Part shown: positions 57,894-64,000 of the stretch, in pieces
Numbering within the stretch: the stretch's first letter is position 1
How the letters are laid out: every line of letters starts with the position of its first letter
DNA from: Pseudomonadota bacterium
GTDB taxonomy: Bacteria; Myxococcota_A; Polyangia; Polyangiales; Polyangiaceae
Reading direction: 5' to 3'
NCBI GenBank assembly: GCA_023423895.1
Contig: JAFAER010000218.1
Location: 1-64,000 of the forward strand
Length of the DNA: 64,000 nt
Made by a program: the position numbers and the translations under genes
The notes under the pieces: model-generated
What the model saw: the letters and a program-made list of their open reading frames with translations, nothing else
Told to the model about the DNA's origin: nothing
Database searches by the model: none

Positions 57894-58496
57894 ATGTCGG
57901 ACCGAGTATTGCGGAGTATCTGTGTGTTCTGCGGGGCGCGCCCCGGCGTGGACCCGGCCTTCACGGCCGCGGCCGAGCAGATGGGCCGGGCGATTGCCAA
58001 ACGCGGCCTCACGCTCGTCTACGGAGGAGCGCGCATCGGTCTGATGGGAGCTGTCGCAAACGCCGCGCTGGCGGCGGGAGGGCGTGTCGTCGGCGTCATC
58101 CCGACGTCCCTCGTCTCGAAGGAGATCGCTCACGACGGGCTGACGGAGCTCTTCCTCACGGAGACGATGCACGATCGCAAAGATCGAATGATCGCGCTGA
58201 GCGATGCCTTCGTCGCTCTGCCGGGAGGGTTTGGCACCTACGACGAGCTGTTCGAGACGATCACGCTCGCGCAGATCGGGATCCACGACAAACCGAACGC
58301 GCTCCTGGACGCGAAAGGGTTCTTTCAACCGCTCGTCGCGCTGCTCCGCCATACGATCGCGCACTCGTTCGCGGCTCCGGAGCACGAGAAGCTCGTCATC
58401 GTCGAGCAAGATCCCGAGCGCCTGCTGGACGCGCTCGCTGCTTGGACCCCGCCACCTCTCGGAAAGCCGGGGCTCGACCTGCGAGGCAAGCCGTGA
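57894..58496 (+). CDS. LOG-family nucleotide phosphoribohydrolase
   Basis: 200 residues (TIGR00730/LOG type). Motifs: ICVFCGARPG at the N-terminus, LVYGGARIGLMGAVANAALA, GVIPTSLVSKEIAHDGLTEL, MHDRKDRMIALSDAFVALPG and the catalytic GFGTYDELFETITLAQIGIH, with the Glu of PGGxGTxxE. LOG enzymes release adenine-type bases from nucleoside monophosphates, as in cytokinin activation; in bacteria the role is often nucleotide salvage. The stop overlaps the next start by GTGA, so it is operonic with the HD-type protein. Confidence 0.93.
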   Translation: MSDRVLRSICVFCGARPGVDPAFTAAAEQMGRAIAKRGLTLVYGGARIGLMGAVANAALAAGGRVVGVIPTSLVSKEIAHDGLTELFLTETMHDRKDRMIALSDAFVALPGGFGTYDELFETITLAQIGIHDKPNALLDAKGFFQPLVALLRHTIAHSFAAPEHEKLVIVEQDPERLLDALAAWTPPPLGKPGLDLRGKP

Positions 58497-59152
58497 CGGC
58501 TGCCTCTCCGCGTGGAGTCGCCGCGGATCTCTGGGCGCGGCTCGAGCGCGCAGCTCGCTCAGCGGCGGACGGCAGCGAGCCCGCGCACGACTTCTTCCAC
58601 GTCGAGCGCGTGCTCAAGAACGCGATCGCGATCGCGCGCGAGGAGGACGCGAACGAGGCCGTTTGCGGAACGGCGGCGCTACTGCACGAGCTGTTCAACC
58701 TGCCCAAGTCGCATCCGGACTCGTCCCGGGCCGGCGACCTCTGCGCCGAGCACGCGCGCGCGCTTCTCGTCCGCGAAGGAGCGCCACCTGCGCTCGTCGA
58801 GCCGGTCTGCGCGGCCATCCGCGATCATGCCTTCTCGAAGGGGGTCGTGCCTGACGCGCTCGAGAGCAAGGTGCTCCAGGACGCGGACCGCCTCGACGCG
58901 CTCGGCGCGATCGGCCTGGCCCGGATGTGGGCGACCTGCGCGGACATGAAGCGCCCGTTCTACTCGCCCGACGATCCGTTCTGCACGTCACGAGCGCCCG
59001 ACGACAAGATGTGGGGGCTCGATCACGTCTACAAGAAGCTCTTGGTCGTCCCCGAGCGGCTGAACCTGGGAGCGTCGCGCCGCCTCGCGGACGAGCGCGT
59101 TCGGTTCATCCGCGCGTTCGTCGATCAGCTCGAACGCGAGATCGGGGCCTGA
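58493..59152 (+). CDS. HD-type phosphohydrolase with HE in place of HD
   Basis: 219 residues from GTG 58493 (4-base overlap with the upstream gene). Helical HD superfamily, YedJ-like: AHDFFHVERVLKNAIAIARE with the first His, ALLHELFNLPKS where the expected HD doublet reads HE, IRDHAFSKGVVPDALESKVL and LQDADRLDALGAIGLARMWA with the last Asp. The Asp-to-Glu change at the metal-binding doublet is the odd point; glutamate can still bind metal, so activity is not excluded. Likely hydrolyses a nucleotide or related phosphate. Confidence 0.85.
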   Translation: MTAASPRGVAADLWARLERAARSAADGSEPAHDFFHVERVLKNAIAIAREEDANEAVCGTAALLHELFNLPKSHPDSSRAGDLCAEHARALLVREGAPPALVEPVCAAIRDHAFSKGVVPDALESKVLQDADRLDALGAIGLARMWATCADMKRPFYSPDDPFCTSRAPDDKMWGLDHVYKKLLVVPERLNLGASRRLADERVRFIRAFVDQLEREIGA

Positions 59153-59168
59153 CGGGCGTCGCCGTTCG

Positions 59169-59205
59169 GAGCGAGCTCGTCCTTCAGAGCGAGCTCGCCT
59201 TTCAG
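59169..59205. repeat. Short direct repeat between convergent genes
   Basis: Two imperfect 19-base copies containing GAGCGAGCTCG and ending in CAG, overlapping the end of the glycerol-3-phosphate dehydrogenase gene. GAGCTC is self-complementary, so a hairpin is possible. Confidence 0.6.
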
Positions 59206-60782
59206 GGCGAATACGCCTTGCGCCAGGTCGTCGTGTAGCTCGCGACCTCGGCCGTCCACTTCGCGTCGTCCCAGCCGAGCTCCGGCTGGGCGACGGCGCG
59301 GATCGTCTCGATGAGATCGAGCCCGCCGTTCGGGAGCAGGAGGCCCAGGCGGACGCGCCGGAGCAGCAGGTCGGACAACGTCACGACGCCTTCGGCGCGG
59401 GCCGCATGACGCAGCTCGCTCCACATCGCGATGGAGCCGTCGATCCGCTCGCATCCCTCGCGGTCGCCGAGAATGTCTCCGACCTCCGCGCCGAAGCGAC
59501 CGAGGAGCCGCAGGCGCTCGTCGGGCGACATCGTCTCGGGCCACTCGATGCCCTCTTCGCTCGACTCGAGCACGCGCGTGCGCGCCTGCAGCCCGCCGAG
59601 ATCTTCTTCTGCTGCGCCGAGGACGTCACGAGCCATGACCGCAAAGGTGGTCAGCTTTCCGCCGGTGATCGTGAGGAGCCCGTCCTCCTTCCAGATGGCG
59701 TGCTCGCGGGACTCCTTCGAAGGATCGGACTTGCCCGTGTTGATCACGGGGCGAACGCCCGACCAGGTCGAGATGACGTCCTTCGCGCTCAGCTCGAGGG
59801 CAGGGAAGGCCTTGGTGGCTGCTTCCAGCAGGTAGTCGCGCTCCTCGTCGCTGATCGCGGGCTCCTCGTCGAGCGAGCCGTGGTCGACGTCCGTCGTTCC
59901 GAGGATCGTGACGCCCTCCCACGGGATCGCGAAGACGGCTCGCTGGTCGCGCGGGTGGAGGAGGCTCACCGCTTCGGGCAGGGGCACACGCCGGTGCTCG
60001 AACGTGAGGTGGCTGCCCCGGATCCGGCGCAGTCGGCCTTCTTGCCCGAGCTCGGCCCGGAGCTCGTCGGCCCACGCGCCGGTCGCATTGATCACGACCT
60101 TCGCCTGGACCTCGGCGGTGCGTGACGCCCCGCCGGCCATGTCGCGTACGACCACGCCGCGGACGCGGCCGTCGGCGGTGCGGAGCAGCTTGTCCGCGCG
60201 GACATAGTTGATGGCGGTGCCGCCCTGCTTCACCGCTTCGCGGAGCACGCGCAGCGTGAGGCGGGAGTCGTCCGTCTGCGCGTCGAAATACCGGTAGCCG
60301 CCCTCCACGGTCGAGCCGCCGAGCGACGGAACACGCGCAATGATCTGCTCGCGCGTCTGGGCCTCATGTGCCCACTTGCCCGCGAGGGCGTCGTACATGG
60401 CGAGGCCGACGCCGTACATCCACTTCGGCATCTGATCGCCGGGGAACACGCCGAGCGAGAAGCCGAGCGCGTTGACGAGGCCGGCACCTTCTCGCATGAG
60501 GCGCTCGCGCTCGCGGACCGACTTGCGGGTGACGAGGAACTGCCCCTGCCTCAGGTAGCGCAGACCACCGTGCACGAGCTTCGTCGAGCGGCTCGACGTG
60601 CCGGACGAGAAGTCCTGCGCTTCGACGAGGAGCACCTTCTTTCCGAGCCGGACGGCCTCCCCGAGGATGCCTGCGCCCGTGATCCCGCCGCCGACGATGA
60701 CGACGTCCCACGGTTGATCGAGCCGACTCCAGATCTCGTCCCGGTAACCCTTCAGCCACATGACGTCGCTCGCATGCGCCAC
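59202..60782 (-). CDS. glpD: FAD-dependent glycerol-3-phosphate dehydrogenase
   Basis: 526 residues; an ATG at 60761 (WLKGYRDEIWSRL) is the likelier start because the upstream GTG lies next to TAGCCT. It oxidises glycerol-3-phosphate to dihydroxyacetone phosphate, passing electrons to quinone at the membrane. FAD motif VVIVGGGITGAGILGEAVRL, then SSGTSSRSTKLVHGGLRYLR (glycerol-phosphate site), VINATGAWADELR, FAIPWEGVTILGTTDVDHGS, STWSGVRPVINTGKSDPSKE, and the DAO C-terminal helical domain from 390. No glpK or glpF is adjacent, so the pathway context is not visible. Confidence 0.95.
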   Translation of the reverse strand: MAHASDVMWLKGYRDEIWSRLDQPWDVVIVGGGITGAGILGEAVRLGKKVLLVEAQDFSSGTSSRSTKLVHGGLRYLRQGQFLVTRKSVRERERLMREGAGLVNALGFSLGVFPGDQMPKWMYGVGLAMYDALAGKWAHEAQTREQIIARVPSLGGSTVEGGYRYFDAQTDDSRLTLRVLREAVKQGGTAINYVRADKLLRTADGRVRGVVVRDMAGGASRTAEVQAKVVINATGAWADELRAELGQEGRLRRIRGSHLTFEHRRVPLPEAVSLLHPRDQRAVFAIPWEGVTILGTTDVDHGSLDEEPAISDEERDYLLEAATKAFPALELSAKDVISTWSGVRPVINTGKSDPSKESREHAIWKEDGLLTITGGKLTTFAVMARDVLGAAEEDLGGLQARTRVLESSEEGIEWPETMSPDERLRLLGRFGAEVGDILGDREGCERIDGSIAMWSELRHAARAEGVVTLSDLLLRRVRLGLLLPNGGLDLIETIRAVAQPELGWDDAKWTAEVASYTTTWRKAYSP

Positions 60783-60907
60783 CCAGGCTAGTCGACCTTC
60801 GGGAGACTGTCGCCCTCCGCTTTGCTACGCTCGCAACCTCTTTCCAGGCTCCTCTGCTTCTTCTTCCGTCCCATCCGTGCCTCCCGGCACAGCCCTCGGA
60901 GTCTCCG

Positions 60908-62374
60908 ATGACGCTCGCCGAAAACGTGATTCCCACGAGCCAGCCGTTGACCAACCACGGACCGAACCCCGGCGGCGAGCTGGGCGGGATCCTCGCTCGC
61001 ATGCGGGCCGCTGCACGGAAGAGCGGACCGCCCGACTACGACACGCGCATCGAGCACCTCGACAAGCTGGAGCGCGCCATCCTCGACAAGAAGCACGACC
61101 TCGCGAAGGCCGTGTCGATGGACTACGGCAACCGCTCGAAGCACGAGACGCTCGCCGCCGAGATCCTCGTCATCATCAACGAGATCAAACACGCGCGCAC
61201 CCATCTCCACGAGTGGATGGAGACGGAGCCTCGCGAGGTGTCGTGGATGTTCCTCCCGGGCCGCGCGGAAGTGGTGATGCAGCCCGTCGGTGTGGTCGGG
61301 ATCGTCTCGCCGTGGAACTACCCGGTGCAGCTCGCGCTGGCGCCGCTGGTCGGCGCTCTGGCGGCGGGCAACCGGGTGATGATCAAGCCGTCGGAGCTCG
61401 CTGCGGACGCCGCGGCGGTCATCAAGCAGCTCATCGCCGAGACGTTCGCGGCCGATCACGTCACGGTCGTCACCGGCGGGCCGAACGTCGCCGAGGCCTT
61501 CACGCGGCTTCCGTTCGATCACCTCGTATTCACGGGATCGTGCCGCCTCGGCAAGCTCGTCATGAAGGCGGCAGCGGAGAACCTCGTCCCCGTGACGCTG
61601 GAGCTGGGAGGCAAGTCGCCGGCGATCGTGGGCGAGGGCTACTCGCTCCAGCAGGCGGCCCAGAAGATCATGTTCGGCAAGTGCTTCAACGCCGGGCAGA
61701 CGTGCGTCGCGCCCGACTACGCGATCTTGCCGAAGGGGCGCGTCGACGCATTCGTCGAAGAATGCCGCGCCGCCGTGACGCAGATGTTCCCGCGCCTGGC
61801 GCAGAACCCGGACTACACGACGATCATCAGCGACGCCCACTACGAGCGCCTCCAGTCGTATCTGAAGGACGCGCGGGATCGCGGCGCCAAGCTCGTCGAG
61901 ATCAACCCGGCGAAAGAGGACCTCGATCCGAACGCGCGCAAGATGGCGCCGATCATCCTCCTCCACCCGAAGGACGACATGATCATCATGCAGGAGGAGA
62001 TCTTCGGACCGATCCTGCCGGTGTTCACGTACGAGAAGCTCGACGACGCGATCGACTACGTGAACGACCATCCGCGGCCGCTCGCGCTCTACTACTTCGA
62101 CAACAACCAGCGCCGCATCGACCGGGTGCTCCGGGAAACGGTGTCCGGCGGCGTCACGATCAACGACGTGATGCTGCAGGTCGCGCAGTCGGATCTGCCC
62201 TTCGGCGGTGCCGGGCCGAGCGGCATCGGTGCGTACCACGGGCGCGAAGGCTTCGAGGCCTTCACGAAGAAGAAGCCGGTCTTCTACCAGAGCCGGATCA
62301 ACGCGACGTCGATGCTTCGGCCGCCCTACGCCGAGCGCATCGACTGGGTGTTGAAGACGCTGCTGGGGAAGTGA
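60908..62374 (+). CDS. Aldehyde dehydrogenase (coniferyl-type)
   Basis: 488 residues, ATG with GGAG six bases upstream. It oxidises aldehydes with NAD(P)+. Motifs: GIVSPWNYPVQLALAPLVGA (about 130), KPSELAADAAAVIKQLI, FDHLVFTGSCRLGKLVMKAA, TLELGGKSPAIVGEG with the general-base Glu, and GKCFNAGQTCVAPDYAILPK with the nucleophilic Cys (about 265), closing with EEIFGPILPVFTYEKL. The CVAPDY after the Cys and the C-terminal PPYAERIDWVL fit coniferyl-aldehyde-dehydrogenase-like enzymes. It diverges from glpD. Confidence 0.94.
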   Translation: MTLAENVIPTSQPLTNHGPNPGGELGGILARMRAAARKSGPPDYDTRIEHLDKLERAILDKKHDLAKAVSMDYGNRSKHETLAAEILVIINEIKHARTHLHEWMETEPREVSWMFLPGRAEVVMQPVGVVGIVSPWNYPVQLALAPLVGALAAGNRVMIKPSELAADAAAVIKQLIAETFAADHVTVVTGGPNVAEAFTRLPFDHLVFTGSCRLGKLVMKAAAENLVPVTLELGGKSPAIVGEGYSLQQAAQKIMFGKCFNAGQTCVAPDYAILPKGRVDAFVEECRAAVTQMFPRLAQNPDYTTIISDAHYERLQSYLKDARDRGAKLVEINPAKEDLDPNARKMAPIILLHPKDDMIIMQEEIFGPILPVFTYEKLDDAIDYVNDHPRPLALYYFDNNQRRIDRVLRETVSGGVTINDVMLQVAQSDLPFGGAGPSGIGAYHGREGFEAFTKKKPVFYQSRINATSMLRPPYAERIDWVLKTLLGK

Positions 62375-62381
62375 GGGAGTT

Positions 62382-62444
62382 TCAGGCTCCAGGCTCCAGG
62401 CTCCAGGCTCCAGGTTCGAGGCACCCAGGCTCCAGGCCTAGGCC
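62382..62444. repeat. Heptad tandem repeat, cluster D
   Basis: Seven or so copies of CAGGCTC after the aldehyde dehydrogenase, interrupted near 62416-62425. It is the complement of the GAGCCTG unit at 21182-21258 and 23869-23902. Confidence 0.9.
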
Positions 62445-62510
62445 GGACGAACCGACGCTCCTACCGGCGTCGATCGCTCCTCCTCTCTTCCTGAGGCCTT
62501 CTTCCGACGT

Positions 62511-63167
62511 CTACTCCCGCGTGTACCTCGCGGTCAGCTTCGAGACAGCGACGTCCTCCTTCAGGATCGCGGTCTTCACGGCCGCCGCCTTCGAGTCTTT
62601 CGTGACGCCGGTCAACGTCTCGACGCCGACCGCGTAGAGCGCGAACTCGTACTCGTGCTCGCCCTCGGGCGGGCAGGGGCCGGCGTAGCCCGACTGGTTC
62701 TTGTAGTTGAGCGACTGCTTCGCGCCTGCCGGCTCGGAAGGCTCGAACTCACCTTCGATGCCCTCCGGCAGGCTCGTGACGGTCGCCGGGATGTCGTAGA
62801 TCACCGAGTGGACGAGGCCGTTCGATTTGTCGGTGAAGACGATCGCGTAGCTTTGCGTGCCTTCCGGGCCGGGCGTCCAGGAGAGCGGCGGTGAAACTTC
62901 CTTCTTGCCGCCTTCGCCGTCGCACGTGTGAAGCGAGGGGAGCTTCGCGCCGTCTTCGAACGCGGAGCTCGTGAGTGTCATCGGCCCGGCGGGCTCGGCC
63001 GAGGCGTCTTCTTCCTCTCCCTCTCCCTCGGCGGCCGTCGAGCCGCCGTTCGGGGCAGGCTGGCCTCCGTCCACGATCTTCGTGGTCGTGCACGCCACGA
63101 AGGTGAAGGACGCGAGGGCGACGCAGGCAGCGGCGAGGGTGAAGCGGCCAGGAGAGGGAAGGGGCAT
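62511..63167 (-). CDS. PEBP-family (YbhB/YbcL) lipoprotein
   Basis: 218 residues from ATG 63167. The signal ends FTFVAC, a lipobox. An acidic, Glu-rich linker (GSTAAEGEGEEEDASAEPAG) precedes the PEBP fold: FEDGAKLPSLHTCDGEGGKK, VSPPLSWTPGPEGTQSYAIV, VHSVIYDIPATVTSLPEGIE and the closing YAGPCPPEGEHEYEFALYAV, including the Asp-Pro-anion site Cys-Pro-P and His. Bacterial PEBP proteins bind phosphate-type ligands; function in bacteria is unclear. It may be a surface lipoprotein. Confidence 0.92.
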   Translation of the reverse strand: MPLPSPGRFTLAAACVALASFTFVACTTTKIVDGGQPAPNGGSTAAEGEGEEEDASAEPAGPMTLTSSAFEDGAKLPSLHTCDGEGGKKEVSPPLSWTPGPEGTQSYAIVFTDKSNGLVHSVIYDIPATVTSLPEGIEGEFEPSEPAGAKQSLNYKNQSGYAGPCPPEGEHEYEFALYAVGVETLTGVTKDSKAAAVKTAILKEDVAVSKLTARYTRE

Positions 63168-63253
63168 GGCGCGCTCTCGTTCGCACACGGATGAGCTTCG
63201 GTCAAATCGGACGAGCGCGGTTCGGTCCTCCGCGCTCGTCGACGTGCGGGCGA

Positions 63254-64000
63254 TCAGAGGCCGATCTCGGCAGGTTTGCAGACGCGCCCGAGGCGCGCGT
63301 CGCATGCGATCTTCTTCGCGCAGAAGTCCGTGGGGAGCTCTCCACCACGAGCGGCGGCGAGCTCCTTGAGCGCAGGCAGGCTCGACTTGGGCATCGAGCA
63401 GACGGCGCCTTCGACGGCGTGCTCCTGGAAGTCGTACCAGCGGCCGGCCACGCCGCCCTCCCACTTCATGTCGCCGGGGAGATCTTTTCCGTCCGGCATC
63501 TCGGTCGCGACCCAAGAACCGAACATGACGACCTTGTCCGCTCCGTGCACGCTCGCGGGGCGCTTCGCGCCGGTGTCCGTCGGGTAGTCGACGTCGATGA
63601 ACTTGCCTTCGTAGGTGTCGTAGTCGGCGATGACCTTCACCTTCGCCGTGGTCGTCGGCGTGATCGCGGTGTTCGCCGCGTAGACCTTCCGCATGTTGAT
63701 GCCGAGCACGTGGCTCATCTCGACGACGTGCTCGCCCATCATCCGGTTGCAGCCGCCGGAGACCTTCCCGCGGCGGAGATACCAGACCTCGAGATCGCCG
63801 GGCGCCTCGTTGTCCTTGTCGGTGATCGGCCCGTGGAAGGCGATCCCGCCGTTGTAGGCAATGAACGGAAAGCCGCCCCACGTCACGTCGTGCCAGCCCT
63901 CCGAGACCGTGTACGCAGGTCCGTTCGGCCGGTACGGCTTCGCGAGATGGAAGGAGTAGGTCCCCGGACGCGAGTTGCTCTTGCCGCCGATGGCGGTGGC
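63254..64000 (-). CDS. L,D-transpeptidase, 5' end outside the window
   Basis: The frame is open to the window edge, so the N-terminus and any export signal are missing; about 248 residues are visible. The YkuD-type domain shows NSRPGTYSFHLAKPY, GWHDVTWGGFPFIAYNGGIA, FHGPITDKDNEAPGDLEVWY and VSGGCNRMMGEHVVEMSHVL. The catalytic Cys sits in SGGC where most members have SHGC, while the general-base His of the FHG strand is kept. These enzymes cross-link peptidoglycan 3-3 bonds or attach lipoproteins to the wall. A C-terminal Cys-containing tail follows (FCAKKIACDARLGRVC). Confidence 0.88.
   Translation of the reverse strand, partial: ATAIGGKSNSRPGTYSFHLAKPYRPNGPAYTVSEGWHDVTWGGFPFIAYNGGIAFHGPITDKDNEAPGDLEVWYLRRGKVSGGCNRMMGEHVVEMSHVLGINMRKVYAANTAITPTTTAKVKVIADYDTYEGKFIDVDYPTDTGAKRPASVHGADKVVMFGSWVATEMPDGKDLPGDMKWEGGVAGRWYDFQEHAVEGAVCSMPKSSLPALKELAAARGGELPTDFCAKKIACDARLGRVCKPAEIGL

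Overview
The window is very GC-rich chromosomal DNA whose gene content points to a myxobacterium, most likely a Polyangiales/Sorangiineae relative (Labilithrix-like); this is inferred from family content, not from a phylogeny. The signs are three eukaryotic-type Ser/Thr kinases with C-terminal membrane anchors, a TPR-sigma54 activator, an HNH/DUF222 endonuclease, many secreted lipoproteins and beta-barrels, a DUF4398/OmpA pair with calcium-type repeats, an MXAN_5187-like membrane protein and numerous GTG starts. I see no rRNA, tRNA, CRISPR, prophage or insertion sequence.

Layout. 1-3.8 kb: end of a metallo-beta-lactamase-fold gene, a VapBC-type toxin-antitoxin pair, a secreted protein and an unknown acidic protein. 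4.3-8.6 kb: VOC protein, alcohol dehydrogenase with an AraC regulator, and a short Hsp70. 8.8-11.1 kb: an HNH endonuclease bracketed by three different tandem-repeat arrays. 11.4-21 kb: flavin monooxygenase, TPR membrane protein, metallophosphoesterase, cupredoxin-like protein with the MXAN_5187-like protein, SPW-like membrane protein and an OmpP1/FadL-like barrel. 21-30 kb: thioredoxin reductase, cyclic-nucleotide-binding protein, triheme cytochrome, LexA with its operator, envelope proteins and an aminotransferase. 30-38.5 kb: GspC-like protein, an ACE-family (M2) peptidase lipoprotein, two kinases and a Tyr-Gly-Gln-Pro repeat membrane protein. 38.6-44.8 kb: an Hsp70-centred module of five genes. 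44.9-52.3 kb: a Cys-rich lipoprotein with two twin-CX3C units, a secreted protein, NDH-2, a zinc ribbon, a beta-propeller lipoprotein and an OPT transporter. 52.3-59.2 kb: a kinase divergent from a 1182-residue TPR-sigma54 activator, then a small lipoprotein, a LOG-family enzyme and an HD-type protein. 59.2-64 kb: glycerol-3-phosphate dehydrogenase, aldehyde dehydrogenase, a PEBP lipoprotein and an L,D-transpeptidase cut by the window end.

Two patterns cut across the window. About eighteen genes have a TANNNT hexamer ending only 6-10 bases before the start codon, mostly without a Shine-Dalgarno, which is the signature of leaderless transcription; other genes here have clear GGAGG sites, so both modes coexist. 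A 7-bp tandem repeat (GAGCCTG and its complement) recurs between genes at four separated places. The most interesting individual items are the duplicated twin-CX3C lipoprotein, the Hsp70 module, the lexA promoter-operator, and the HNH gene flanked by repeat arrays.
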